Assembly: GCA_012927625.1 (NCBI GenBank)
Contig: JABBOV010000008.1
Span: 248,001-312,000, forward strand
From: Glaciimonas sp.
GTDB taxonomy: Bacteria > Pseudomonadota > Gammaproteobacteria > Burkholderiales > Burkholderiaceae_D
Direction of reading: 5' to 3'
Length of the DNA: 64,000 bases
A program made the translations under genes and the position numbers. The notes below the pieces were generated by a model that was not told where the DNA came from, searched no databases, and saw only the letters and a program-made list of their open reading frames with translations. Shown here in pieces: positions 37,553 to 47,669 of this stretch; positions within the stretch are counted from its first letter, which is position 1; each line of letters begins with the position of its first letter.

Positions 37553-38926
37553 ATGCAACCAAATCATAAATACCTGAGCCTAGGCTCCGTCAGCAAACTG
37601 TTGCTGGGCACATCGCGCAAGACCAGAATCATCTCGGCCAGCGGACTGTTTTTCGCAGCATGCACATTCGGCGCAATCGGTTTCGCGCCGCTAGCCCCGG
37701 ACGCCGCCGACCTACCGGTCAGTTTGATCGAGCAAAAAATAACGCTGCCCAACCTGTCCCAGCAAATCGCGGCGCTCGAACAAGCCTCCCCCCAATATTA
37801 CATGCGTGAAGAGAAAGTCCGTACCGGCGATACGCTGGCGACTTTACTGAACCGGCTCGGGATCAACGATGCGGCAGCGGAGAATTTCATCAAGTCCGAC
37901 AGCACCGCGCGCGGCGTGATGCAATTGCGCGCCGGCAAGAGCGTACAGGCGCAAACCAATGATGCCGGTAGCCTGCAGTGGTTGCGCACCACTGTCGTCA
38001 GCGGTCGCGACAACCCGGTCAAAAACATTGTAGTCGCGCGCAATGGCGACAATTTCAAGGCCGTGGAAGAAACCGCGGCCATCCAGATGCGCGTCGAAAT
38101 GCGGTCCGGTTTGATCCATTCATCGCTCTTTGCCGCCACCGATAACGCCAACATCCCGGACCCGGTCGCGACCCAAATGGTCGACATGTTCTCGACCAAT
38201 ATCGACTTTACCTCCGACTTGCGCAAAGGTGACCGCTTCAACGTGGTCTATGAAACTTTCTGGCAAAACGGTGACTTCGTACGTACCGGCCGTGTGCTGG
38301 CAGGCGAATTCATCAACAATGGCAACACCTATCAATCGGTCTGGTTCCAGGAACCGGGCAGCAAACAGGGCGGCGGCTATTACGGCTTTGACGGCAAGTC
38401 GCTGAAAAAAGCTTTCCTCAAATCGCCGCTCAAGTTCTCTCGCATCTCATCGGTCTTTTCGATGCGTAAACACCCGATTCTGGGCCTGTGGAAGCAGCAC
38501 AAAGGGGTCGATTTCGCTGCAACGACCGGCACGCCGATACGCGCCTCGGGCGATGGTGTGCTCGATTTCGTCGGCACCCAGGGCGGCTATGGCAACTTCA
38601 TCGTCATCAAGCACTGGAATAATTATTCCACCGCCTACGCCCACATGAGCCGCTTTGCACCTGGCATGCGCAAGGGCAGCAAGGTCAGCCAGGGCGACGT
38701 GATCGGTTATGTCGGCTCCACCGGTTGGGCTACCGGCCCGCATTTGCATTACGAGTTCCGCGTCAACAATGTTGCGGTCGATCCGATGTCGGTCAATATA
38801 CCAAACGCGCAACCCATGACAACTGCCCAGTTGCGGCAATTCCGCAACATTACCGGCGACATCATGCATCGTTTCGCTTTGATGCAGCCGCAGAAAAACG
38901 CAGTCAAGCTGGCGTCCATCGAATGA
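37553..38926 (+). CDS. M23 family murein DD-endopeptidase (MepM-like)
   Basis: A 457-residue periplasmic peptidase that cuts peptidoglycan cross-links. An N-terminal membrane segment (about 25-48) is followed by an OapA/LysM-like domain (about 85-240) and an active LytM domain with the zinc ligands HKGVD and HLHYE, so unlike EnvC at 1928 it should be catalytic. It diverges from tyrS and is followed by a terminator and anmK, giving a small cell-wall growth and recycling group. Confidence 0.92.
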   Translation: MQPNHKYLSLGSVSKLLLGTSRKTRIISASGLFFAACTFGAIGFAPLAPDAADLPVSLIEQKITLPNLSQQIAALEQASPQYYMREEKVRTGDTLATLLNRLGINDAAAENFIKSDSTARGVMQLRAGKSVQAQTNDAGSLQWLRTTVVSGRDNPVKNIVVARNGDNFKAVEETAAIQMRVEMRSGLIHSSLFAATDNANIPDPVATQMVDMFSTNIDFTSDLRKGDRFNVVYETFWQNGDFVRTGRVLAGEFINNGNTYQSVWFQEPGSKQGGGYYGFDGKSLKKAFLKSPLKFSRISSVFSMRKHPILGLWKQHKGVDFAATTGTPIRASGDGVLDFVGTQGGYGNFIVIKHWNNYSTAYAHMSRFAPGMRKGSKVSQGDVIGYVGSTGWATGPHLHYEFRVNNVAVDPMSVNIPNAQPMTTAQLRQFRNITGDIMHRFALMQPQKNAVKLASIE

Positions 38927-38980
38927 TGTGGTGATCTGACAGGTTTTAACTCCTGCCCTCTGGCGAACACACGCAGCAAC

Positions 38981-39019
38981 AAAAAACGGTGACTGAATGG
39001 CTTCAGTCACCGTTTTTTT
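38981..39019 (+). terminator. Rho-independent terminator after the M23 peptidase
   Basis: An A6 run, then stem ACGGTGACTGAA-TGGC-TTCAGTCACCGT and T7. The hairpin is perfect and lies 55 nt past the stop codon, 30 nt before anmK, which therefore needs its own promoter. Confidence 0.9.
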
Positions 39020-39049
39020 AAATATTAGCCCAAAATAGATTAGCCCAAA

Positions 39050-40201
39050 ATGCGCCCTCCTCTTATGCCCAAACGCTGCCGCGACAGCTTCACCATCGGC
39101 CTCATGTCCGGCACCAGCCTGGACGGTGTGGACGGTGTGCTCGCTACTTGCGCGGCCGATAGCGGCGGCCGGATGCGCTCCATCGCTCATGCGTACATCC
39201 CGTTTCCGAATGCGCTACGGGCCGAATTGCTGGCTCTGCAAACTGCCGGTCACAACGAAATCGAGCGCGAAGCACAAAGCGCCAATGCACTGGCGCACCA
39301 ATATGCAGCCTGCGTAAAACAGTTGCTGGATGGTGCAGGCAATAGCGCCAGCCAGATTAGTGCCATCGGCGTACATGGGCAGACCATTCGGCATCGGCCC
39401 GACCTGGGGTTTACCCGCCAGACGAACAATCCGGCCCTGCTGGCGGAATTGACTGGAATCGACGTGATCGCCGATTTTCGCAGCCGCGATATCGCTGCCG
39501 GCGGCCAGGGCGCACCGCTGGTGCCGGCCTTCCATCAAGCCGCATTCGGTCAGACCGGCGAGACCCGGGTGGTAGCCAATATCGGCGGCATCAGCAACAT
39601 CAGCATACTTGACGGCGACAGCGACAACGCTACCGGCTTCGATACCGGCCCCGGCAATATGCTGCTCGATGCTTGGATCGGGCGTCACCGGGGTTTGCCT
39701 TACGACGCTGACGGCGCCTGGGCCGCCAGTGGCACTGTGATCGCGGCGCTGCTGCAAACGCTGCTGCAGGAACCGTATTTGGCAGCGCCACCGCCCAAGA
39801 GCACCGGGCGCGACCTATTTCACCTGGCATGGCTGGATGACAAACTGCACGCTTTCCCCGCTGTAGCTGCGGCAGACGTGCAAGCGACCCTGACCGCATT
39901 TACCGCCCGCACTCTGGCCGACGCCATTGCGCGCACTGCTGGCGACGCTGCAGCGGTCTATTTATGCGGCGGCGGTGCTTACAATGCGCAACTGACGGCG
40001 CAGTTGACAGCAGCCCTGCAGGCACAAGGGCAAAACGCGCGCGTGCTATCAACCGACGCGCTTGGGGTAGCGCCCAACCAAGTTGAAGCGCTGGCATTCG
40101 CATGGCTGGCACAACGTTTCCTGCAACGCCAGCCCGGCAACCTGCCAGCCGTCACCGGCGCGCGGGGCTCGCGTGTACTGGGCGCACTTTATCCACGCTA
40201 A
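39050..40201 (+). CDS. anmK: Anhydro-N-acetylmuramic acid kinase
   Basis: A 383-residue sugar kinase that cleaves and phosphorylates anhydroMurNAc released in cell-wall recycling. It has the [15 protein letters not shown] motif, HGQTIRHRP, the [17 protein letters not shown] region and NIGGISNIS with a [12 protein letters not shown] phosphate motif. An internal ATG at 39065 (MPKRC) is an equal start candidate, since no ribosome site decides. Confidence 0.95.
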   Translation: MRPPLMPKRCRDSFTIGLMSGTSLDGVDGVLATCAADSGGRMRSIAHAYIPFPNALRAELLALQTAGHNEIEREAQSANALAHQYAACVKQLLDGAGNSASQISAIGVHGQTIRHRPDLGFTRQTNNPALLAELTGIDVIADFRSRDIAAGGQGAPLVPAFHQAAFGQTGETRVVANIGGISNISILDGDSDNATGFDTGPGNMLLDAWIGRHRGLPYDADGAWAASGTVIAALLQTLLQEPYLAAPPPKSTGRDLFHLAWLDDKLHAFPAVAAADVQATLTAFTARTLADAIARTAGDAAAVYLCGGGAYNAQLTAQLTAALQAQGQNARVLSTDALGVAPNQVEALAFAWLAQRFLQRQPGNLPAVTGARGSRVLGALYPR

Positions 40202-40630
40202 AAAATTGCATCTTGGAGATGTAAGCCCATGCAGGAGCAGGTTTTAACCGGTGCGGTCTTAGATAAAAAATGCGGCAAACACAAACACATATTTTTGTCC
40301 GCGTGACGTGGGTGCCGATGCAACGGCATGGGCCGGATTCAATCGTAACGTGACGCTTTTGCCTGCCGCACGTCATCTCCCAAGTCACGCGGCAGTGCCC
40401 AATTCGGCCACGGGACGGCCGATGATTTGACAGTGGTACGCGTCCAGCAGCCGAACATTTGGCTTCATAAAAAATGTTGCACTTGGAATTCGAGCGCGAC
40501 CTGTCAAGCCCCGCCGATTTATGCAAAAAGCGTAGCGGCCTATGCATGGAAGAATACCCTGCGTGTCTGTTTTGAGATCGTCTTGGTGTCGTTCGGCGCT
40601 GTTGGTCAAATCCAAGTTAGCGTCAACATG
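40202..40630. other. Gene-free stretch between anmK and the diguanylate cyclase
   Basis: No reading frame here has protein-like features and no hairpin with a T run was found. It could hold the 3' ends of both converging transcripts and some decayed sequence. Confidence 0.4.
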
Positions 40631-41737
40631 TCACGCCCAAGCCACACGGTTACGCCCTTGTCGCTTGGCTTCGTAAAGTGCCTCGTCGGCCAACAATATC
40701 GCTTCATCGAGCGAGGTTAATGTCTCGGTAAAGATATAAATACCGATACTGATTGACAGAGGGTAAGTGACATGATCGGGAATGCACTGGATTGAATGAA
40801 ATGCTGCTCGGAGTTTCTCGGCAACTATGCCAATTTGGTTTTTGTCCAATCCAATCAGTATCACTATAAATTCTTCGCCCCCGAAGCGCCCTACGATGTC
40901 TATTTTGCGTAATTCGCTTCTACATTGCTTGGCAAACTGGCGTAGAACCGCATCACCCGTCTGATGACCAAACGTATCATTTATCTTTTTGAAATGGTCA
41001 AGATCAATCATCAGAAGTGCTGTGGATTGATGGTTACGCCGGTAACGTTCAAATTCATTTTCAGCCAACTCCATCACCCGTCGCCGGTTATTCAGTCCCG
41101 TGAGAGGATCTGTATAGGCTAATTGCTGCAACTCTGCCTCAAGATTTTTCCGTTGTTCAGCTTCCAGGATGAGGCTCGTGTTCAACATTGTGAGTCGTTC
41201 CGCCTGATCGGCCAGCTTGGTTTTTTGTTCCAAAATTAACTGCTGGAGCCGATTTTCCTCCTCCAGCTCCTTCCTGAGTTTCAATTCCATCTGCAGTTCA
41301 AGATAATTTGTCTCTAGTTCGTCTTGCACCTTTTTGCGTTCAGTAATATCGCGTCCCACTCCAATCAATCCCTTGAATTCCCCCGTCGATTCATCATGAA
41401 ACGGCACCTTAAATACTTCGTAGTAATGCATGACTCCATCGTCAGTGCGGGCCCGTTCTTCCGACTGCATTAATCTGCGGCCAGCGACTGCATCTCTGTC
41501 GCTCTGCATGCAGGATTCTGCGAATTCCTCGGGTAAAAGCTGGTCTTCCGTTTTGCCGATGTAGTTGTTTTTATCGATACTGTAAAGATTGAGAATGACC
41601 GGGTTGCCATAGATCCACCGCAAGTTTGAATCTTTCATGAAAACAGGATCGGGAATCGAGTCTAATAACCCGGTGAATTGAGAGATGAGGTGCTTGAGTT
41701 TTGCGTTCTCTTCCAGTAACTGCTCTCTATCTTTCAT
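40631..41737 (-). CDS. PAS-GGDEF diguanylate cyclase
   Basis: A 368-residue cytoplasmic signalling enzyme that makes cyclic di-GMP. A PAS domain (about 10-135) ends with the DITERK motif, a coiled coil (about 135-215) joins it to a GGDEF domain whose signature is GGEEF, with the preceding DLDHFKKINDTFGH and TDPLTGLNNRR motifs intact, so it should be active. No RxxD inhibitory site is evident upstream of GGEEF. The PAS ligand is unknown. No membrane helix is present. Confidence 0.9.
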   Translation of the reverse strand: MKDREQLLEENAKLKHLISQFTGLLDSIPDPVFMKDSNLRWIYGNPVILNLYSIDKNNYIGKTEDQLLPEEFAESCMQSDRDAVAGRRLMQSEERARTDDGVMHYYEVFKVPFHDESTGEFKGLIGVGRDITERKKVQDELETNYLELQMELKLRKELEEENRLQQLILEQKTKLADQAERLTMLNTSLILEAEQRKNLEAELQQLAYTDPLTGLNNRRRVMELAENEFERYRRNHQSTALLMIDLDHFKKINDTFGHQTGDAVLRQFAKQCRSELRKIDIVGRFGGEEFIVILIGLDKNQIGIVAEKLRAAFHSIQCIPDHVTYPLSISIGIYIFTETLTSLDEAILLADEALYEAKRQGRNRVAWA

Positions 41738-41778
41738 ATAATTAATCCCAAGTCAAAGCTAATAAATAATATCAACAG

Positions 41779-42405
41779 CTAGGTGTTAGCTGGTTTAGCG
41801 CTCGGACGCTGCGCAATGCGATCGCGCCAGGCTTGCAAATGGATCATGCCTTCCGCGCCCGGCTTGAACTTGATTAGTCGCGCGAATTCAATCGCACAAA
41901 ACGCGGTGATGTCGGCGATGGTGAATCGCTCGCCTGCCACATATGGGCGCGACCCAAGTTGGCCATCGAGCCAACGTGCATTTTCCCGCATCTTCTGACC
42001 CTGCGATGCGCCGTAAGCGGGAAACTGCGGTTGCTCAAGCACCGCTAGCCCCGGGTGGGTGTGACGAACGCAATTGGCAATACTGGCAAAAAGAGCGAAC
42101 TCGATCTGCCGGTCCGCCATTTCGATAAAGGCCCGCTCCGTCCCATCTCGTCCCATTAAATTGGGTTCTGGATAAACCGCTTCGAGATAGGTGCAGATGG
42201 CCCGCGATTCAGCGAGAAAGCGGCCATCGTCAAGCTCAAGAACAGGCACCGTTGCCAGGGAGTTGCGCGCCAGAAAGTCATCCTTCTTATGTTCGCTGCT
42301 GTTCAAATCAATCAACTGGCGTTGCATGTCGCAGACACCTTTTTCCGCCAGGAACATATCCACCCGTCGTGGATTCGGTGCACCGGACGAGGTATAAAGT
42401 TTCAT
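41779..42405 (-). CDS. Glutathione S-transferase family protein
   Basis: A 208-residue cytosolic GST: thioredoxin-like N-terminal domain beginning KLYTSSGAPNPRRVDMFLAEKG, the cis-proline motif ATVPVLELDDGRFLAESRAIC, and a helical C-terminal domain with the AGERFTIADITAF signature. The likely catalytic Ser or Cys is in the SSGAPNP segment. Substrate unknown. It is 39 nt downstream of a second GST on the same strand. Confidence 0.88.
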   Translation of the reverse strand: MKLYTSSGAPNPRRVDMFLAEKGVCDMQRQLIDLNSSEHKKDDFLARNSLATVPVLELDDGRFLAESRAICTYLEAVYPEPNLMGRDGTERAFIEMADRQIEFALFASIANCVRHTHPGLAVLEQPQFPAYGASQGQKMRENARWLDGQLGSRPYVAGERFTIADITAFCAIEFARLIKFKPGAEGMIHLQAWRDRIAQRPSAKPANT

Positions 42406-42444
42406 AATTTGTCTTTCTGTTTGGAATGTAATTTTTGCAGATAA

Positions 42445-43152
42445 CTACTCGCCGCCGTTCTGCGATTGGCCCATCTCGACCATCTTGCGCGCCTCTTCTG
42501 AAAATTTCTGCGCGGCTGCATCATCATCGCCCGAATCCAGATTCGAGGGCGGCATGAGAATGCCGCGTTGCACAGCAGGCCGGGCGCGGATTAACGCCAA
42601 CCACCGTTTCAGATGCGGAAACGCCTCGACCGACACCCCCGACCATCGGTGCGTGCGAACCCAGGCCCAATTGGCAATATCGGCAACCGAGTAATCTCCG
42701 GCCAGATATTCATGATCCTTCAGATGGCTATCCAGAACCCGGAACAGGCGCGTGCATTCACCTTGGTAACGGTCAATCGCGGGCTGGATTTTTTCAGGAA
42801 AATAACGATAGAACACGTTTGCCTGACCCATCATCGGACCAATGCCGCCCATCTGGAACATCAACCATTGCAGCACGACTGACCGGCCCCGCGGATCGCT
42901 CGGCATCAATTTTCCGGTTTTCTCGGCAAGATAGATCAGGATCGCGCCCGATTCAAAGACCGCGAAGTCATCGGCAGCGTGATCCACGATCGCCGGAATA
43001 CGGCCGTTGGGATTGATCGCCAAAAATTCTGCTTGCTTTTGTTCCAGCTTACCGAAATCCAGCACGCGCATCGTATAAGGAAGTTGCAATTCCTCTAGCG
43101 CGATAGATATCTTGTGGCCATTCGGTGTAGCGGCGGTAAATAACTCGATCAT
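42445..43152 (-). CDS. Glutathione S-transferase, YfcG/Nu-class-like
   Basis: A 235-residue GST with the N-terminal sequence [22 protein letters not shown] and [11 protein letters not shown], which match the YfcG/YghU group that acts as a glutathione disulfide-bond oxidoreductase. The C-terminal domain has [19 protein letters not shown], typical of this group. Paired with a second, different GST downstream, so the two may be an oxidative-stress or detoxification unit. Confidence 0.88.
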   Translation of the reverse strand: MIELFTAATPNGHKISIALEELQLPYTMRVLDFGKLEQKQAEFLAINPNGRIPAIVDHAADDFAVFESGAILIYLAEKTGKLMPSDPRGRSVVLQWLMFQMGGIGPMMGQANVFYRYFPEKIQPAIDRYQGECTRLFRVLDSHLKDHEYLAGDYSVADIANWAWVRTHRWSGVSVEAFPHLKRWLALIRARPAVQRGILMPPSNLDSGDDDAAAQKFSEEARKMVEMGQSQNGGE

Positions 43153-43370
43153 CTTGCGTCCTTGCCTGAGTTGTACTTAAAGTGAGAATGCGGCGTGACT
43201 CTTAGATTAAACCACTCTTGATATTAGCAGAAGTGCATCATCTGACCTTGCTTGTCTGGCCGCCGTGCAGGCTTATGCAATATTACGGGACGCTGGCACA
43301 CGGAACGTTCCCAAAGCCAGGTTTTCACCATAGCCCTTGGAAAATTCACATACTGGATAACGTATATTTA

Positions 43371-43434
43371 ATTACCGCATAAAAATAATGCGGTAACTCA
43401 CATGTTTTTTAGCATACTCCTGCATAAATTATCA
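43371..43434 (+). repeat. Intergenic repeat family, copy 6 (best-preserved)
   Basis: The clearest copy: ATTACCGCATAAAAATAATG starts a hairpin with arms CCGCAT and ATGCGG (43375-43393), then 21 nt with TTTTTT near its end, TACTCC (43415-43420), and TGCATAAATT. It lies 220 nt before the start of the GST pair, between it and the MocR gene. Confidence 0.8.
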
Positions 43435-43539
43435 ATTAGCTAGGCCGATTTACGACCCGTAATAGACATTTTTGCAAAGGGGCTTGAATCCCTACCAATG
43501 AGTCGCTCTTTGGCAGCTCTCCACCCTGAAAAATGGGGT

Positions 43540-43770
43540 TTAAACCATAATCAGTTTTTGATCAAGCAGATCGCCAACAAAAATAATGCCGAGCATTGGG
43601 GCTAAACCTGACGCGGTAAACAGCAGAAAAAACAGAGCTACTTGTATAGTCGTGCGCTGCAGATTTGTTTGAAGAAAACCTGCCAACACAGCAAGTCCAC
43701 GCATGACAAATGTTGCGCGGGCTTGAAAAATGGCGGCTGCTACAAGCATCAGCCATCGATATGAAGTCAA
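43540..43770 (-). CDS. Possible small hydrophobic protein
   Basis: A 76-codon frame from a TTG start, with two hydrophobic stretches (about residues 7-30 and 43-68). The same frame is open for about 30 more codons upstream without an ATG. No ribosome site or family match is recognised. It may be chance or the tail of a decayed membrane-protein gene. This is the only coding candidate in the 714-nt gap between the GST and MocR genes; the rest of the gap holds repeat copy 6. Confidence 0.2.
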   Translation of the reverse strand: MTSYRWLMLVAAAIFQARATFVMRGLAVLAGFLQTNLQRTTIQVALFFLLFTASGLAPMLGIIFVGDLLDQKLIMV

Positions 43771-43866
43771 TCGAGAATTATTGGAATGACCAAACTTAGA
43801 TAAAGGACGCCTCAGAAAACCGAACGCAAAGTACGTCGGCGGCGATAGTAGCGAAAATGCATTCGG

Positions 43867-45309
43867 CTATGTTCTCAAACACCGCGCAACCGTCTGCCCC
43901 AGACGCAGCAGCGCGTGGTCGAGATCCTTTGAATAAGGTATGCCGCAATTAATACGGCAGAAATGTTCGAAACGATTGGAATTGGAAAACATCGAGCCGG
44001 GCGCTATCAGGATGCCTTCCTGCAGGGCGGCATCGAACACTTTTTCCGACGACAGCTTGTTTGGCAGTTCGATCCAAAGCGTGACACCGCCATTCGGCAG
44101 CGACAAGCGCACGCCCTGCGGAAAATAAGTGGCAATCGCTTCGGCCGTACGCTCGCGCTGCGTGCGCAAAAGACTCCGCAAGCGTCGCAGATGACGATCA
44201 TAGGCACTCGATCCCATGAGTTCCGCAGCAGTGATTTGCGACCATTCCTCATTTTGCCGTGTCTGTGCGAATTTCAACATTTCCACCCTGGCCTGCAATC
44301 TTCCAGCGGTCATCCAGCCCAAGCGCATGCCAGGCGCGAGCACCTTATCCAGGGATGTGCAGTAAATGACGTTCCCGCTGCGGTCCCAAGCCTTGATTGC
44401 GGTGAGCGGTATTTCGCTCTCGACCAGCTCACCGTAGGTATCGTCCTCGATTAGCGGAATCTCGCGTTCTTCGCACAATTGCAACAAGCGCTTCTTGTGC
44501 GCATCCGGCATGATGCTGCCAAGCGGATTCTGCAGATGGGGCATCACCACGACAGCCTTGATGTTGTCGTAGGTTTGCACCGCGAGTTCGAGTGCTTCGA
44601 TCGAGATGCCGGTCTGCGGGCTGGTCGGAATTTCGAGCGCACGCAGGCCGAGGCTCTCCAATATCTGCAGCAGGCCATAGAAGGTTGGCGATTCGACCGC
44701 GATGGTGTCGCCCGGCTGCGCCACCGCGCGTAACGCCAGGTTGAGCGCTTCGGTGCCACCGTGTGTAACCAGCACATCCTCCGGCGCGATCGCCAAGCCG
44801 ATCGATACCGCACGCTTGGCAAGTACGGTCTTGAAGGCTGCACTACCATTGTGGCCAGGCACGCTGACCAGCATGCGCGAATTGCGGCGCAGTATGCGCA
44901 GCGCGGCATTTTTCAGCTTTTCCTCAGGATATAACTCGGGCGCGCCGTGCGCTACAGCCAAGTCGGTAGTGATCGGGTACTGACGACCCTTGGCGATGAA
45001 GGTCGAAACGCGCGCGTGGATGCCGACGTATTGCGCGGGGTCTGGCAGTGCGGAAATATCCGGCTCCTCCACCGGCGCCACCGGCAGGCGGTACGGCTGC
45101 CGTACGAAATAGCCAATACGTGGGCGCGCCTCCAACCAGCCCTCTGTTTCGAGTTGGCGATACACCTGGATCGCGGTTGACAGACTGACGCCGTGCAGGC
45201 GCATCAACACGCGTACCGACGGCATGCGGTCGCCTTGGCGCAACGAGCCGGCCTTGATTGCACCAAGGTAGTGGTCTGCATAGCGGCGATAAAGCGGTTG
45301 GGTGTTCAT
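43867..45309 (-). CDS. MocR-family transcriptional regulator (GntR-aminotransferase fusion)
   Basis: A 480-residue regulator with an N-terminal GntR winged helix (about 1-75, PLYRRYADHYLGAIKAGSLRQGDRMPSVR) fused to a type I aminotransferase fold. The PLP-binding lysine region is TSLDKVLAPGMRLGWM, and the EDDTYGELV motif is present. MocR proteins use PLP or an amino-acid adduct as effector. I use the ATG at 45309 because the frame upstream (to 45489) has no domain. It diverges from the DUF2917 gene, probably sharing a control region with it. Confidence 0.88.
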   Translation of the reverse strand: MNTQPLYRRYADHYLGAIKAGSLRQGDRMPSVRVLMRLHGVSLSTAIQVYRQLETEGWLEARPRIGYFVRQPYRLPVAPVEEPDISALPDPAQYVGIHARVSTFIAKGRQYPITTDLAVAHGAPELYPEEKLKNAALRILRRNSRMLVSVPGHNGSAAFKTVLAKRAVSIGLAIAPEDVLVTHGGTEALNLALRAVAQPGDTIAVESPTFYGLLQILESLGLRALEIPTSPQTGISIEALELAVQTYDNIKAVVVMPHLQNPLGSIMPDAHKKRLLQLCEEREIPLIEDDTYGELVESEIPLTAIKAWDRSGNVIYCTSLDKVLAPGMRLGWMTAGRLQARVEMLKFAQTRQNEEWSQITAAELMGSSAYDRHLRRLRSLLRTQRERTAEAIATYFPQGVRLSLPNGGVTLWIELPNKLSSEKVFDAALQEGILIAPGSMFSNSNRFEHFCRINCGIPYSKDLDHALLRLGQTVARCLRT

Positions 45310-45481
45310 GCCTAATAATCCTTCATCTGCATGGGCCTGAACAGATACAGACGCATCGAAACTGAACAATAACAGATGCCAAAAGCGCCAACTGCTTCGA
45401 TTCAGAATCGCGTTTTCTGTGTCTGTTGCACGCTGTAGGTGACGACTAACATGGGGCCATACGATTTGAAAGGATGAAACA

Positions 45482-45775
45482 ATGGGCACCCCGACACGAA
45501 CCCGATTGATAGTGGGTCAGGCGCTACGCCTGCATGCCGATTCCGGCACTAACATTCTCGCCACCGAGGGCTCGATATCTATCACTGAAGCACCAATCTG
45601 GTTAAGCGACCAGTTCCTGCACCACAGCACGACGTTGCGCGAAAGCGAATTATACGTAGTGCAAGCCAGCGGATGGATTACGGTAAGTGCGCATGGGCCT
45701 GCGGAAGTCTGGTACCAGCAGCCGGACCCGTATCCGTTCGCAGCTCTGCTCGCACGCCTGTTCTCTTCAGCATGA
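45482..45775 (+). CDS. DUF2917 family protein
   Basis: A 97-residue protein with the DUF2917 pattern: a small beta-rich domain, LHADSGTNILATEGSISIT...WLSDQF and a GWITVSA segment. No signal peptide or helix is seen. Function is unknown. It is divergent from the MocR regulator, which often controls the neighbouring gene. It is followed by 287 nt (45776-46062) in which no gene was found. Confidence 0.72.
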   Translation: MGTPTRTRLIVGQALRLHADSGTNILATEGSISITEAPIWLSDQFLHHSTTLRESELYVVQASGWITVSAHGPAEVWYQQPDPYPFAALLARLFSSA

Positions 45776-46062
45776 TGAACCTCACCATGCGCGCACCCTG
45801 AGTGCCACTCGATAAGGTCGCCACTTCCGATGGAATACGCAAGGCTTGCTCAAAATGCAAAAATGTCGAGCAAGTGATTATCCGTTCTCCCAACAACCCT
45901 TGGGTCCGGCATGTCGGCAAAGCTCTCCCTTGCATTCACCAAGACCGATTTTTACATTTACTTTCCCCGGCATAAAGAGAAACAGCAAACCTGAATTCTC
46001 GTTGCCTTAAAACCATATTGGCAAGTGCTTGATCGTAAAAAACTTTTGATGCGATTGCCCTG

Positions 46063-46875
46063 CTAACCGCAACCCATCTTGTCCTTTACCGCCTGTAGCG
46101 GTGCGATGCGCGGTTTTTCCCACGAAGGCGCGATCTGCCCTGCCAGCAATTGCGGATATTGATCCAGCAGGGATGCATGTAATTTCTGCACCGACAAATC
46201 GTCGATGCTGCGCGGGTGCGGCGAATCGACTGGAATATCCAGGATGACCCTGGAAGGCTGGACCGAAAGGAACAGAACCCGGTCGGCCAGGCTGAGCGCT
46301 TCGCGCAGGCTATGGGTTACGAACAACACAGTAGGGCGAGTGCGTTGCCACAGGTCTTGCAACAGGATTCTGATCTGATTGGCAGTGGGCGCATCGAGTG
46401 ACTGAAAGGGCTCATCCATGAGCAATAAATCCGGCTCGACGATAAAGGCGCGCAGCAGCGCAACCCGGCGCTGCATGCCGCCCGATAATTGGCCAGGAAA
46501 CAGCGCGCCGCAACCGGGCAAGCCCACCAGCGCCAGCAAATCCTGCAGTGGCGTAACGGGATGCGCGCGCGCCTGCGGGCGCAGTACCAGCTCCAGGTTT
46601 TCCTGCACGCAAAGCCACGGCATCAGGCGCGGCTCCTGGAACATGAATCCGATTCCGGGACTGGGCTGTCCTGCTTGCCTGGAGTGCAACGTGATGCTGC
46701 CATCGAGTTCCCGGTCAAGCCCGGCGACCAGATTGAGCAAGGTAGTCTTGCCGGAACCGGAAGGGCCGACAATTGCGACAAACTCGCCAGGCTGCGCTGC
46801 AAATGCCAGGCTGTCGATCGCGCAGCAGCCGTTCGGGTACACTTTCTTGCGGATATCCACCGTCAGCGCAATCAT
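46063..46875 (-). CDS. ABC importer ATP-binding protein (NitT/TauT type)
   Basis: A 270-residue ATPase of the SsuB/TauB type with Walker A GPSGSGKTT (about 36-44), the signature LSGGMQRRVALLRAF and Walker B LLLMDEPFQSLD. I place the start at the ATG at 46875 because it overlaps the permease stop in an ATGA junction; a GTG at 46884 is possible. Last gene of the large minus-strand operon that starts at the aldehyde dehydrogenase. Confidence 0.9.
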   Translation of the reverse strand: MIALTVDIRKKVYPNGCCAIDSLAFAAQPGEFVAIVGPSGSGKTTLLNLVAGLDRELDGSITLHSRQAGQPSPGIGFMFQEPRLMPWLCVQENLELVLRPQARAHPVTPLQDLLALVGLPGCGALFPGQLSGGMQRRVALLRAFIVEPDLLLMDEPFQSLDAPTANQIRILLQDLWQRTRPTVLFVTHSLREALSLADRVLFLSVQPSRVILDIPVDSPHPRSIDDLSVQKLHASLLDQYPQLLAGQIAPSWEKPRIAPLQAVKDKMGCG

Positions 46876-47669
46876 GTGCGCCACCGGTTCAAGTGCGTCT
46901 CCAGCGGGCGCAGCAACAGCGCTTCGACACTGAAGACGACCAGTGCGAATGCCAACGTGTAGGCCAGAATGCCGGTGATATCAAAAAAGTGGAAATAGCT
47001 GCCGATCTGAAAGCCGACCCCATTACTGCGTCCCAACAACTCCACCACCAGCACGATTTTCCAGATCAGCGCCAAGCCGTTGCGGGCCGAACTAAACAAA
47101 TAAGGCATGAGTTGCGGCAAATAGACTTTAAAAAAAGTATCGCGACGCGATAAACGATACAGCTTGGCCACCTGCAGCAGATTTTTATCCACCGCACGCG
47201 CACCTTCGCGCAAGCTAACGGCAACCATCGGGATTTTATTCACGGTCACCGCGATTACGGCGGCGGTTTCAGACAAGCCAAACCAGATGTAGCACAAGAT
47301 AATGATTACCAAGGCGGGGATATTAAGTCCCAGAATAAGAAAAGCATCGAGCAAGCGATCCCAGTTCTTCGATGCGCCCATGAGTATGCCCAAAGCCACG
47401 CCAATCAGCATCGCAGCGACAAAGCTGATAGCGACCCGGCGTAACGTCATGCCCAGATGAAACAACAAATCGCCCGCATACATCTCTTGCCACAAAGTGC
47501 TTATCACGGCAGTCGGCGACGGCAGGGTTGTGCTCTCCAGCATGGTCGCCAGCACTTGCCACATGCACACAAACAGGAAAACGGGCAGGATGCGGGCCCA
47601 ACGGCTTTGCGCGAATTGCGCAGCTGGGTGCAATGTGGATCGCAATGCCGGCTTCAAAGCGTTTTGCAT
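46872..47669 (-). CDS. ABC importer permease (NitT/TauT type)
   Basis: A 265-residue inner-membrane permease with about six helices and the EAA loop KNLLQVAKLYRLSRRDTFFKVYLPQ that contacts the ATPase. The ATG at 47669 overlaps the binding-protein gene by 16 nt; an alternative TTG lies at 47693. It belongs to the taurine/nitrate/sulfonate importer family but the substrate is not defined by sequence. Confidence 0.9.
   Translation of the reverse strand: MQNALKPALRSTLHPAAQFAQSRWARILPVFLFVCMWQVLATMLESTTLPSPTAVISTLWQEMYAGDLLFHLGMTLRRVAISFVAAMLIGVALGILMGASKNWDRLLDAFLILGLNIPALVIIILCYIWFGLSETAAVIAVTVNKIPMVAVSLREGARAVDKNLLQVAKLYRLSRRDTFFKVYLPQLMPYLFSSARNGLALIWKIVLVVELLGRSNGVGFQIGSYFHFFDITGILAYTLAFALVVFSVEALLLRPLETHLNRWRT

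Noticed and set aside
40202-40630. Possible short gene after anmK
   Set aside because: Several short frames exist, but none has a ribosome site, a family motif or a biased composition.
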